From positions 6,173 through 70,172 of the forward strand of contig JAKIUD010000008.1 of NCBI GenBank assembly GCA_021647765.1: a DNA stretch of 64,000 bases. Direction: 5' to 3'. Within the stretch, counting starts at the first letter, position 1, and the number at the start of each line of letters is the position of its first letter. The DNA comes from Desulfuromusa sp. Its GTDB lineage: Bacteria; Desulfobacterota; Desulfuromonadia; Desulfuromonadales; Geopsychrobacteraceae. Under the pieces are notes generated by a model. It ran no database searches, was not told where the DNA came from, and worked only from the letters and a program-made list of their open reading frames with translations. This document shows positions 42,952 through 51,965 of the stretch, piece by piece. The position numbers were made by a program, and so were the translations under genes.

Positions 42952-43388
42952 GAGTTATTCCCTTTATTGCGCAGGCTGATTTCATCCAGCACCACCCGCT
43001 CCTTGCGAGACAGTTCCTGTCGATATTCTGCCTCCTGTTTATCCTTTAATTTGGCCATGACCTGACGTTCCCGTGCCGCATGAAGCAGTCCCTTACGCTC
43101 AGAAATAATCTGCTGCTCAAGCTGTTTTAAACGATCCTGAAGATCCCCAATCAAGCGTTGGCAATGTTGAATCTGTGATTCATAGAGATAAATTTCTGCA
43201 ACCGTCAATCCTTCCTCCTGACGTTGCTTTAATTCACTGTCATTCTGTTGCAGCTTCTGCCTTTGCTGTTGCAGCTTTGCTTCAAGTTTGCCCTGTTTCT
43301 GCAGGCTAGCAGTTAAAACCTGCTGAGCCTGATCTTCTAGTAATTGTCGATAATTGAGCACCGATTGTAATTTGAATTTTCCTGCCAT
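42948..43388 (-). CDS. fliJ: Flagellar export chaperone FliJ
   Basis: A 146-residue, almost wholly coiled-coil protein (FKLQSVLNYRQLLEDQAQQV, LEAKLQQQRQKLQQNDSELK) of the FliJ pattern. It links the FliI ATPase ring to FlhA and escorts chaperones. It lies one base after fliI. Confidence 0.88.
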   Translation of the reverse strand: MAGKFKLQSVLNYRQLLEDQAQQVLTASLQKQGKLEAKLQQQRQKLQQNDSELKQRQEEGLTVAEIYLYESQIQHCQRLIGDLQDRLKQLEQQIISERKGLLHAARERQVMAKLKDKQEAEYRQELSRKERVVLDEISLRNKGNNS

Positions 43389-43389
43389 T

Positions 43390-44715
43390 TTATACTCTCG
43401 CCCCCTGGCGGCGATCCTGGAGCAATGTCGTCAATTCCTCTATCGTTGTATCCAGATCAACAGCATCATTCATCCCCTGGCGAAGAAACTCGGTCACTTC
43501 TTCTATCTGCGAAATAGCATAATCAATTTTACCATTACTCCCCTCAACATAGGCACCAATATTGATCAGATCTTCCGCCTCTTTATAAGTCGCCATAATC
43601 TCCCGAACCCGACCGCTCAACTGAAGATGTTCAGGACTGACGATATCGCGCATAACCCGGCTGGCCGAGTTGAGGATATCAATGGAGGGATAATGGTTAC
43701 GTGCTGCCAGATCACGTGACAGAACAATATGCCCATCAAGAATCGATCTGACCGCATCGGCAATCGGCTCATTCATATCATCCCCTTCAACCAGTACAGT
43801 ATAGAGACCAGTAATGCTCCCTCTCCCTTTAAAACTTCCGGCTCTCTCCAGTAGTTTCGGTAAGGTAGCAAAAACCGACGGGGTATAGCCTTTGGTTGTT
43901 GGCGGCTCACCGATTGCCAGACCAACCTCGCGCATCGCCATGGCAAAACGGGTCACTGAATCCATCAGCAACAAAACATCTTTCCCCTGTGCACAGAAAT
44001 ATTCAGCGATGGTTGTCGCAACAAAAGCACCACGCATCCGCAATAATGGTGATTGATCCGAGGTTGCGGTAATCACAACTGAACGGGCTAGCCCTTCAGG
44101 ACCGAGGTCGCGTTCAATAAATTCACGAACTTCCCGCCCCCGCTCACCAATCAGAGCAATGACGTTGACATCCGCTTGGGTATGCTTAGCCATCATTCCG
44201 AGTAAGACACTCTTCCCGACCCCTGAGCCAGCCATAATTCCCATCCGCTGCCCTGAACCGCAAGTCAACAAACCATTGATCGCCCGCACACCAAGATCGA
44301 GAGGATGGACAATCGGCTTTCTGGCCATTGGACTCGCCGGCAATGCATAGAGTGGACATTCATGATCACAAGCCTCCAAGGGAAGTTCATCAAGGGGTTG
44401 ACCAAGGGCGTCAAGAACCCGACCAAGCAGATGGTCGCCAACCGGGATAGAAGCACTGTCCCGCACCACCTGAATCAAACTGCCAGGACCAAGACCACGA
44501 AGTTCTCCCAACGGCATCAGTAGTGCACGAGAATCGCGGAAACCGACAACCTCCGCCGGAACCGGCTCTCCACCTCCCAGCGGAGTCAACTGACAGAGAG
44601 TACCAACCGTTGCCGCAGGACAATGTCCTTCGACAATCAGACCAACAATCTGAATCACTTTCCCACTCACCTTGAGTGGATTGACCGCTTTGACCTGTTC
44701 GACAAGATCTATCAT
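43390..44715 (-). CDS. fliI: Flagellum-specific ATPase FliI
   Basis: A 441-residue F1-beta-like ATPase energising type III export. The P-loop is GIMAGSGVGKSVLLGMMAKH; other motifs are ALIGERGREVREFIERDLG, LLLMDSVTRFAMAMREVGLA and EPPTTKGYTPSVFATLPKLL. Overlaps fliH by four bases. Confidence 0.96.
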   Translation of the reverse strand: MIDLVEQVKAVNPLKVSGKVIQIVGLIVEGHCPAATVGTLCQLTPLGGGEPVPAEVVGFRDSRALLMPLGELRGLGPGSLIQVVRDSASIPVGDHLLGRVLDALGQPLDELPLEACDHECPLYALPASPMARKPIVHPLDLGVRAINGLLTCGSGQRMGIMAGSGVGKSVLLGMMAKHTQADVNVIALIGERGREVREFIERDLGPEGLARSVVITATSDQSPLLRMRGAFVATTIAEYFCAQGKDVLLLMDSVTRFAMAMREVGLAIGEPPTTKGYTPSVFATLPKLLERAGSFKGRGSITGLYTVLVEGDDMNEPIADAVRSILDGHIVLSRDLAARNHYPSIDILNSASRVMRDIVSPEHLQLSGRVREIMATYKEAEDLINIGAYVEGSNGKIDYAISQIEEVTEFLRQGMNDAVDLDTTIEELTTLLQDRRQGARV

Positions 44716-45377
44716 CCCACATCCATAATTGCTTCACTCAAAGCTTGATGAATTGCCTCAAGTTGCGTTTCGATAGTGGCATCCACATCTCCAAGGTCGG
44801 AATCAACTCGACAGCCCCCGGGGGAAATTGCTGCGTCAGCTTCAATACTTAAGTTTTTCAGGCCGCTGATACTGGCAAGAAAAAGTGGTTTTTGAGCTGT
44901 AACATTCTCAAGATCGGCAGGATTAATCCGGATACGATATTGATCGCTGCGCACTGAAGATTGCAAAGCTGTTTCGATAATTGTCAAAATAATCTTGGGA
45001 TCTGCTGCCACTTCTCTGCGGATAACCTGTTCAGAGACAGCCATCACCAGTCGCAACATATCCTGGCCACTATTCTTAGCCAGGGATTCCCGTAAGCGAC
45101 TGATCTCTTCCGCTGCCGTTGCCAATGCTTGTGCCGCTGTTTCCAGGTTTTGATCCGCATTTTCCAGACCTTCCCGGCGCCCGCGAGCGTAAGCATCCTC
45201 AACATCTTTAGCGGAATATCCAGTGGAGGTTCCCGCTGTAGGTGTCGCAATCACTGAGTTTTTAGTAAATCCATCAGCCTCTAAAGGAGAACCTGATTCC
45301 GTCTCTCCAAACGATCTGAACTGAAATTCTTTAAGACCATTGGTTTCAGCGCCTCGATAAATTTTAGACAAGTTCAT
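44712..45377 (-). CDS. fliH: Flagellar assembly protein FliH
   Basis: A 221-residue negative regulator and tether of FliI. The middle is helical and Ala/Glu-rich (ARGRREGLENADQNLETAAQ), followed by the V-ATPase E-subunit-like C-domain (RLVMAVSEQVIRREVAADPK, LSIEADAAISPGGCRVDSDL). I chose the ATG at 45377; a GTG two codons earlier is possible. It overlaps the end of fliG. Confidence 0.9.
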   Translation of the reverse strand: MNLSKIYRGAETNGLKEFQFRSFGETESGSPLEADGFTKNSVIATPTAGTSTGYSAKDVEDAYARGRREGLENADQNLETAAQALATAAEEISRLRESLAKNSGQDMLRLVMAVSEQVIRREVAADPKIILTIIETALQSSVRSDQYRIRINPADLENVTAQKPLFLASISGLKNLSIEADAAISPGGCRVDSDLGDVDATIETQLEAIHQALSEAIMDVG

Positions 45378-46377
45378 CGCCACCGCCGCCTCTTCCAGGT
45401 ATTACAACAGACCCCTCTTCTTCAAGTTTCAGGGCAACCTTAACAATTTCCATCTGCATTGCTTCCACTTCAGAAAGCTTGCGTGGTCCCATTGCCTCAA
45501 GATCTTCTGCGATCATATCGGCGGCACGCTGGGAAATATTGCCGAAGATTTTATCTTTGATCGGATCACTTGCGGTCTTCAATGCCAGAGTTAACATGTC
45601 GGTACTGACTTCGCGCAGAATCGCCTGCATGCCACGGCCATCAATCGCAGCCAGATCTTCAAAGGTGAACATCCGTCGCCGAATTTCCTCAGCCAGATCA
45701 GGATCCACCGCCTCAATACTGGTGAGAATCACCTGATCGGCTCCTTTGTCCATTTTGCCGAGAATCTCAACCACCTTCTCAATTCCACCAACCTGTTTGC
45801 GATCCTTTCCAACCACCACACCGACTTCACGCTGTAGCGCCTCTTCGATCTGATTGATGACATCAGGAGAGACATTATCGATCTTGGCAATGCGATACAT
45901 AATATCACCACGCATATCATCCGGTAATTCCGCTAAAATTCGGCTGGTATGATCTTCCTTCTGGGTCGACAGAATCAAGGCAACTGTCTGTGGATGCTCA
46001 TTTTCCAGCAACCCGGCAACCATGCGCGGATGCATTTTGGAGATGGTTTCCAGCGGTCGTCCTTCAATCCCCGCAGAAACCTGATCCAGCAGATATTGAG
46101 CTCGTTGATGATCAGAACCCCCAAGAATGGCATGTTTGGCAAACTCGTCACCGCGAATGTAGACACCAACATCACCAGCGCGAGATTCCTTGAACTCTTC
46201 CAGAATTTCCCGAGCGAGAGACGGATCGACATGATCAATTTCCATCATACAGCGACTGATTTCACGGACTTCAGAATCATCCAGAGTCTCAAATATCTTT
46301 GCGGTTGACTCTTCCCCGAGACAGAGCAGTAATATGGCCGCTTTCTTTGCTCCAGATAGATGTTTTGCTTTTTGCAC
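45364..46377 (-). CDS. fliG: Flagellar motor switch protein FliG
   Basis: A 337-residue rotor protein. Three FliG domains are visible: N-terminal SGAKKAAILLLCLGEESTAK; middle EHPQTVALILSTQKEDHTSR (EHPQ motif); C-terminal torque helix MFTFEDLAAIDGRGMQAILR with charged residues. The likely start is GTG at 46377, with GGAG six bases upstream; the longer frame would need a TTG. Confidence 0.95.
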   Translation of the reverse strand: MQKAKHLSGAKKAAILLLCLGEESTAKIFETLDDSEVREISRCMMEIDHVDPSLAREILEEFKESRAGDVGVYIRGDEFAKHAILGGSDHQRAQYLLDQVSAGIEGRPLETISKMHPRMVAGLLENEHPQTVALILSTQKEDHTSRILAELPDDMRGDIMYRIAKIDNVSPDVINQIEEALQREVGVVVGKDRKQVGGIEKVVEILGKMDKGADQVILTSIEAVDPDLAEEIRRRMFTFEDLAAIDGRGMQAILREVSTDMLTLALKTASDPIKDKIFGNISQRAADMIAEDLEAMGPRKLSEVEAMQMEIVKVALKLEEEGSVVIPGRGGGGDELV

Positions 46378-46425
46378 AAATAACTCCAAATATAAAGCTG
46401 TTTAATTTGAACTAAAGTTTTTTAA

Positions 46426-46484
46426 GCTGAGGGAGTTTAGGGTTGGATTATCTGGTTATTATCCCTTCAACCTTGTCTTGCAGC
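46426..46484. repeat. Stem-loop sequence in the fliF-fliG gap
   Basis: The sequence GCTGAGGGAGTTTAGGGTTG and a downstream CTTCAACCTTGTCTTGCAGC can pair in part (AGGGTTG with CAACCTT). In reverse complement it resembles the stem in the fliP-fliQ gap (33401-33475). This suggests a shared small repeat rather than a site particular to either gene. Confidence 0.4.
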
Positions 46485-46486
46485 TT

Positions 46487-48076
46487 TTAACCCTCAGCCG
46501 GTTCTTCACGTAGCCAATTTTTCACCACCTGCACTGGCATCATGTCACCACCCAGGACTTCCTGGCGAATTTGAGCTAACGGATCACTGGGACCACCCAA
46601 CAGTGGAGTTGATTCATCCCCACGCATCTCAGCTTCTAGCTCTTCGACTGTTTTCATTGGTTGGGTCTGTTCAGACGCCCCACGCAAGGTACGCATCAAA
46701 GGCTTGAGAAACAACAAATATGCGAACAATGAAGCAATAACCAGCAAACTGTACTTAATAATCGGCATAAAGGGATAAACCTTGTCAATCAACGAAGGTT
46801 CCGGCAAGGCGTCATCACTAAAGCCACTTTCAAATGGCATGGAAACAACCGAAATCAAATCTCCACGGGAGTCACTGATACCAAGTGCCGAACGAACCAT
46901 CTTCTCAATACCCTGCAACTCTTCTGCCCCACGTGGCGTATTGACTGGGTCTGCACCTTCAGCACCGGGAGTCACTCGATCAGCGACCAGAACTGAGACC
47001 GACAGCGTTTTCAATGTGCCAACCGATTGAACCGTCTTACTTACCACCTTGCTCAACTCATAATTAACTGTTTCGTCAGAACGACTGGCTGGGGTTCCTG
47101 CCGTTGCTGTTGCAGTACCCCCCTGCAGGTTAGAAACAACCCCGGGAACACCACTTGAGGATTCACTGCCCCCCTCCTCTGTACTGGTCTGCTCACTGAC
47201 GATAACCGCACCTTTGGGATCGAGAGATTCCTCAACCTTTTCTCGCTGATCGAAATCGACCTCAGCATTGACCTTAACCAGAGAGTTTCCTGCTCCGAGG
47301 GCACGATCCAGCAATGACTGAGCACGTACTTCTAACCGCCGCTCCACAGTCTGTTGATAATTCAGCATCCCCGGAGTCATCGGCCCGGCCATTTCATCTC
47401 CATGACTTTTGGATAAAATTTTACCACTTGAATCAACCACCGTAACGTTCTCCGCATCCAACCCTTCGACGCTACCAGAAACCAGATAAACAATCCCTTG
47501 CAGTTGTGATTCTTTGAGAGAACGACCGGACGAAAGCTTAATGACAACCGACGCAGTTGCCTGTTGTTGCTGTTCCCGAAACAACCGTTTTTCTGGCAAT
47601 GCCAAGTGAATGCGGGCGGCTTCAACCGGTGCCAGAGAAGTGATGGTTCGCACCAGTTCACCCTGAAGAGCACGCCGATAATTAACTTTCTGGGCAAAGT
47701 CAGTCATGCCGAAACTCTGCTTGTCAAAGATCTCGAAACCGACTCCACCTTCAGATAAGCCGGAGCCAGCCAGTTCAATACGTGCCTCATAAACTTTATC
47801 CGCCGGAACCATGATGTCCCGTCCACCGTCTTCTAAACGATAAGGAACCTTGTGCCCTTTCAGCCAATCAACCACCGATGCCGCATCCCGACTTGGCAAG
47901 TTGGCAAATAACAGACTGTAATCCGCAACTTGAGACTGCATGATAATTAAGCTGAACAGGAGAGCACTCACCGCTGTCGCCCCAATCAGACTCAGCTTGC
48001 GTGCCAGCGACCATTCCATGATCACATCCAACATATTCTTCTTTTTAGCAGTCACTTCTTTTACTTCTTCAGCCAT
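46487..48076 (-). CDS. fliF: Flagellar MS-ring protein FliF
   Basis: A 529-residue membrane ring protein. Two helices flank a large periplasmic part: LIGATAVSALLFSLIIMQSQ near residue 40 and IIKYSLLVIASLFAYLLFLK near residue 450. Ring-building motifs include YSLLFANLPSRDAASVVDWL and RIHLALPEKRLFREQQQQAT. The C-terminal tail (SDPLAQIRQEVLGGDMMPVQ, VVKNWLREE) binds FliG. Confidence 0.96.
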   Translation of the reverse strand: MAEEVKEVTAKKKNMLDVIMEWSLARKLSLIGATAVSALLFSLIIMQSQVADYSLLFANLPSRDAASVVDWLKGHKVPYRLEDGGRDIMVPADKVYEARIELAGSGLSEGGVGFEIFDKQSFGMTDFAQKVNYRRALQGELVRTITSLAPVEAARIHLALPEKRLFREQQQQATASVVIKLSSGRSLKESQLQGIVYLVSGSVEGLDAENVTVVDSSGKILSKSHGDEMAGPMTPGMLNYQQTVERRLEVRAQSLLDRALGAGNSLVKVNAEVDFDQREKVEESLDPKGAVIVSEQTSTEEGGSESSSGVPGVVSNLQGGTATATAGTPASRSDETVNYELSKVVSKTVQSVGTLKTLSVSVLVADRVTPGAEGADPVNTPRGAEELQGIEKMVRSALGISDSRGDLISVVSMPFESGFSDDALPEPSLIDKVYPFMPIIKYSLLVIASLFAYLLFLKPLMRTLRGASEQTQPMKTVEELEAEMRGDESTPLLGGPSDPLAQIRQEVLGGDMMPVQVVKNWLREEPAEG

Positions 48077-48143
48077 CGAAATTTTCCTCCGGGATCGATT
48101 GCGTTAATCTTTAATTTTCAATAATTCACCAGATGACTTTCGA

Positions 48144-48446
48144 TTACACCTGCATGCGCATGATTTCCTGATACGCCTCAACCGCCTTGTTCCGCACCTG
48201 CACCATCAGCCGTAAAGAGATATCTGCCTCTTCCAGCTTGATCATCGCTCCATGCAGATTTTTGGTTTCGCCAGCAGCAATCTGTTCAGCAGCTCGATCA
48301 GCACTGATCTGTGCCTGATTGACCTCGGCAATAGATGTTTTCAGCATTTCCCCAAACTTATTGCCCATATTTTGAATCGGGCTTGTTTTCGGTTGGGACA
48401 GCCCTTTAAGATGGGCATTCATAGTAATATCAGCAACACTTCTCAT
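48144..48446 (-). CDS. fliE: Flagellar hook-basal body complex protein FliE
   Basis: A 100-residue MS-ring/rod junction protein with the family end ADISLRLMVQVRNKAVEAYQ followed by EIMRMQV. Full length for FliE. It sits between flgC and fliF in the standard order. Confidence 0.94.
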   Translation of the reverse strand: MRSVADITMNAHLKGLSQPKTSPIQNMGNKFGEMLKTSIAEVNQAQISADRAAEQIAAGETKNLHGAMIKLEEADISLRLMVQVRNKAVEAYQEIMRMQV

Positions 48447-48454
48447 TCCTTACC

Positions 48455-48886
48455 TCACCGTCCTATTTCCAGGGCTTTTAATGCCATCCGTTTCGCCGAC
48501 TTAACGACTGTGACGTTTGCTTCGTAGGCTCGTAATGCTGACATCATATCGGCAGTTTCTTCCACCAGACTGATATTTGGCATCGCAACTTGACCTTGTT
48601 CATCGGCATCGGGATGAGACGGGTCATAGACCATCCGGGGAGGCAAACTGCTCGCTTGAACCTGAGAAACTTCAACCCCCTGTACCGCATCACGCATCCG
48701 GCTATCAAGCGTATCGGAAAACCCTTTCTGGCTACTTTGGAAAACCACTTCCCGCTTTCGGTATGGACCGCCATCTGGAGTTCGGGTGGTTTCGATATTG
48801 GCCAGGTTGGAACTGATGGCGTTCATCCGAATCCGCTGCGCCTTGAGTGCCGAAGCACTGATCTTCATCGTGGTAAAAATATCCAT
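48455..48886 (-). CDS. flgC: Flagellar proximal rod protein FlgC
   Basis: A 143-residue rod protein with FTTMKISASALKAQRIRMNA, SSNLANIETTRTPDGGPYRK and C-terminal ETADMMSALRAYEANVTVVK. Length and the long loop (QVQASSLPPRMVYDPSHPDA) are typical. Confidence 0.95.
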   Translation of the reverse strand: MDIFTTMKISASALKAQRIRMNAISSNLANIETTRTPDGGPYRKREVVFQSSQKGFSDTLDSRMRDAVQGVEVSQVQASSLPPRMVYDPSHPDADEQGQVAMPNISLVEETADMMSALRAYEANVTVVKSAKRMALKALEIGR

Positions 48887-48894
48887 AAAATCTC

Positions 48895-49308
48895 CTAACG
48901 ACCGTCACTGGCGGCAAATTTAAGCATCGAGAATTTTTTCTTTAAAATCTGACTGCCGGCTTCATAAAGAAGTTGGTTTTCTGCCAGATCAAGCATCTCG
49001 TCATCAATCGAGACACTGTTGCCATCACCAAAGGGATTCTGGCTTGGATGCTTGGTTATGTTACCCTGCACTGCACTTATTCCACCTGAACCAAGTGGAA
49101 AATGTTTCGGGTTGGTTTTTCTCCCAGCCATCTCAGGGTGGCTGATAGCCTTGCGCAAATTATCTTCAAAATTTAGTTTACGAACCGCGTAGCCAGGTGT
49201 TTCTGCATTGGCAATGTTGCTAGCAATCACCTGCTGCTTTTGTGCCCGCAAGTCGAGGCTCTTTTGCAATACTGCAATAGTTCGATCAGCGATTATGAAA
49301 TTTGCCAT
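48895..49308 (-). CDS. flgB: Flagellar proximal rod protein FlgB
   Basis: A 137-residue rod protein with LQKSLDLRAQKQQVIASNIA, ETPGYAVRKLNFEDNLRKA and SIDDEMLDLAENQLLYEAGS. It is the second gene of the operon headed by the TPR protein, 42 bases downstream of it. Confidence 0.94.
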   Translation of the reverse strand: MANFIIADRTIAVLQKSLDLRAQKQQVIASNIANAETPGYAVRKLNFEDNLRKAISHPEMAGRKTNPKHFPLGSGGISAVQGNITKHPSQNPFGDGNSVSIDDEMLDLAENQLLYEAGSQILKKKFSMLKFAASDGR

Positions 49309-49350
49309 AATTTTACTCCTGCCTGACTTCTGATTCTAAAGTTGGAAATC

Positions 49351-51759
49351 TCACCGTTTTTCCTGAATGAGCAAGTCCTGAGCCAACTTTCCCCAAGAAC
49401 TCCCTCCATCTGTCTCGACCAGTTGATTTAAAAGCTTAAGTGCCACCTTGCGCTGCTGCTGTCGGAGTAGGATTTGTGCTGTTCTGTAGCGGGCTTGGGC
49501 TCCAAAATCAGGATCTTTATGCAACTGCTGATAAATTTTAGCGGCAGCACTATTTTTATTTAATTGATAATAAGCCTCCCCCAAAAGTGCCATTTCTTTG
49601 ACTTTTAGAGATTCTCCAGATTGTCGTACCCGCTCCAAACTTTGAACCACTGCTTCCAATTGACCCATCTGCCAATAGATATGGGCAGCACGAATTTCCA
49701 GTTCGGAGCTGCTGGGTCGATTCTTCCTGCTCAACCAGGCCAGTAATTCATCCTGTTGACCTTCACGCTCAAAAGCATCCAGCAGAATTCCAAACAAGCT
49801 TGCTGCATCCTCACCCTGCGGATACTTTTCCAGGTAGCGACCAGCATAATCACTGGCTTTTTGGTACTCTGCACGTTTTAAATAGGATTCTGCCAGCGGG
49901 AGATAAATTGTCTGCTGCTCCGGCTTTCCGGTGGTACGATCAAACAGGTAAAGGAGGATCCGACTGGCACGTTCATAGAGTCCAAGCCGATTGAAAGCCG
50001 TTGCCAGATCGCGTAGGAAATCTTTTTGAAACCCACTCCGCAGCAGTAGTTTACGATTTTTCTCGGCCAGTACGACCGCCTGTAAATCTTTTTTCTGTTC
50101 CAGCAATTGATGCACCACTGTCGGCAACTGTTGCAGAATCAAAAGATTCACTTCCCTGATAAGTTCAGAGGAACCAAACTCTCTTCGAAAACGCATCAAC
50201 GCATCGATACTCTCGTGGTGCTCCCCTGAAAGAAACAGGGCAAGAGCATGTTTAAAACGACTTTCTTCGCGAACCGGGAGAAACTGCGAATGTTGCCCTA
50301 ACTGCAAATATTCATTTGCAACCTGCTCCAGCTTAAGCTCCCCACCACTGATCAACTTATGATCAATCAATCGCAGCTCCGCTCTATCTCCCCCTTCTGT
50401 ATTGGGACGATCCAGAGTTGCTCTTTGCAAGCCAATTATCCCCCAGCCCAGATCTCCCGCTTCATAGGCAGATGACCCTGCGGCAAACAGCAGGAGATCG
50501 TCTCCTGGCTCTTCTTTTAATGGCTCCACTAAATGACGATAGAAACTGCTGGCCAACTTATAGTTCTTATTTTTAAATGCGCTGAAAGCGGCTCGGTTAA
50601 GGGAGAAGCGGTAATGATCAAACAGACCCGGCTCCTTAACCAGATCCTGATAAACTATAAGCGCTTTATCCAACTCACCAAGACCAGCACGGGCATCAGC
50701 AATTCGCATCTCAAGAGGCACAAGTAAACGATCAGGCCAATTCAGCCCCGGAAGTTGTAAATGCTCAAGTGCGACACGATCCTGACCAGAAGCTAATGCG
50801 GTTTCCGCAAACAGAAAATGAATGAACGGCAGCAATGGATGATGTTCAGCCAGCTTTGGTAATAATTCCAGTAAAGTGAGCTGAGCAACAAGAGGTTGAC
50901 CATCAAGTGCTTGTCCATAAGCTGTCAAATATTCGACACGCGGCTGTTCTGATCCCCCTTTCCTGCGTAACGAATCAAGCCGAGCAATGCCCGCCTCTGT
51001 GGCATCAGTCCGCAGTTGGGCTTCTGCTACAAAAAGATCCCGCAGGTAGAGTTGCTGCGGATCGTGGAGACTCAACCCGGTTGCCGTCTGGATCACACTG
51101 AGAAACATGTTGTTGTCAGCATGCTGCTGCAACGGCCATAGAGGGCTCTTTTCATCCACAATTAGAGGGGGAAATTGTGGGAGAGTGTAGTTGAGGGGTA
51201 GCTCTAACTTCCAATAAGTCCGATAATCACAGAAAAACTTATCCCAATGATCTTTCCAGGGAGATTCCTGTTGAAATCGGGCAGCCCTTCTCCCAGCTTT
51301 GCGGGGTGGCATATTAGAAATCTTGAAAGCCACCGCTGGTCGGGCAACATCATCGGCATCCCAGTAAATATCTACAATCACCCGAGGCGGGCTTTGCTTT
51401 GATTCTGTGGCAATCTGCTTTGGGAGACGCCGCAGCAAAATTGACATCAGGAGTTCCTGCTTCTTTTCTTTTAGCAGAACCTTAACGATCTTTTCATCTT
51501 CTGGAAGGGTACGGAACTTTGGGGACGGCTTAACATTGCCAAACAGCAGATCCACCCGTTGCCCGGAAGCTTCCATTGTAAACCTTGGCAGGGTGGACAA
51601 TTCAAAAGTCATCCGGGTAAAACCCGGTCTGTCCTCCTTCTGCATAGTGAGCAAAGTGATTGGGTCTGCCGCTTGAACAGTGATTGTTACGCTCATAAAA
51701 AAGAGCAGCAAAAACAGCAATAACCCGATAATTTTTACAACCCGAATAGGATGTTGCAT
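49351..51759 (-). CDS. Large secreted TPR protein heading the flagellar operon
   Basis: An 802-residue exported protein. It has a signal peptide (IIGLLLFLLLFFMSVTITVQ then AADP), a beta-rich AMIN-like domain at about residues 30-140 (RMTFELSTLPRFTMEASGQR, PRVIVDIYW), and many TPR-like helical pairs to the end (AESYLKRAEYQKASDYAGRY, LGEAYYQLNKNSAAAKIYQQ). It sits 42 bases before flgB and directly behind a sigma-54 motif, so it is almost certainly made with the basal body. I know no named equivalent. A periplasmic or outer-membrane scaffold for the motor is an inference. Confidence 0.7.
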   Translation of the reverse strand: MQHPIRVVKIIGLLLFLLLFFMSVTITVQAADPITLLTMQKEDRPGFTRMTFELSTLPRFTMEASGQRVDLLFGNVKPSPKFRTLPEDEKIVKVLLKEKKQELLMSILLRRLPKQIATESKQSPPRVIVDIYWDADDVARPAVAFKISNMPPRKAGRRAARFQQESPWKDHWDKFFCDYRTYWKLELPLNYTLPQFPPLIVDEKSPLWPLQQHADNNMFLSVIQTATGLSLHDPQQLYLRDLFVAEAQLRTDATEAGIARLDSLRRKGGSEQPRVEYLTAYGQALDGQPLVAQLTLLELLPKLAEHHPLLPFIHFLFAETALASGQDRVALEHLQLPGLNWPDRLLVPLEMRIADARAGLGELDKALIVYQDLVKEPGLFDHYRFSLNRAAFSAFKNKNYKLASSFYRHLVEPLKEEPGDDLLLFAAGSSAYEAGDLGWGIIGLQRATLDRPNTEGGDRAELRLIDHKLISGGELKLEQVANEYLQLGQHSQFLPVREESRFKHALALFLSGEHHESIDALMRFRREFGSSELIREVNLLILQQLPTVVHQLLEQKKDLQAVVLAEKNRKLLLRSGFQKDFLRDLATAFNRLGLYERASRILLYLFDRTTGKPEQQTIYLPLAESYLKRAEYQKASDYAGRYLEKYPQGEDAASLFGILLDAFEREGQQDELLAWLSRKNRPSSSELEIRAAHIYWQMGQLEAVVQSLERVRQSGESLKVKEMALLGEAYYQLNKNSAAAKIYQQLHKDPDFGAQARYRTAQILLRQQQRKVALKLLNQLVETDGGSSWGKLAQDLLIQEKR

Positions 51760-51802
51760 CCACGCCTCCAGTGGTTTTTATTTAACCCCAAAGACATTCA
51801 TA

Positions 51803-51818
51803 GGCGAAAACTGTGCCA
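51803..51818 (-). promoter_or_regulatory. Sigma-54 (-24/-12) promoter of the TPR-flgB operon
   Basis: The minus strand reads TGGCACAGTTTTCGCC, with exact GG-N10-GC spacing, and the GC element lies about 45 bases before the TPR gene ATG. It heads the flgBC-fliEFGHIJ-fliK-flgDE unit. The rest of the 51760-51965 gap is AT-rich without other clear signals. Confidence 0.72.
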
Positions 51819-51965
51819 AAAGGATTTATAATTTCATAACTTGTTGGAATTAAAGCTTTTATTGTGCGAAGAGATTAATACAAGTTGGTTGAATTGTTTT
51901 TTTTGATAATAAGAAAGACGTGATTTTGACAAAAGAATCAGAGCTTGACTGTTATAGGAGAAGAG

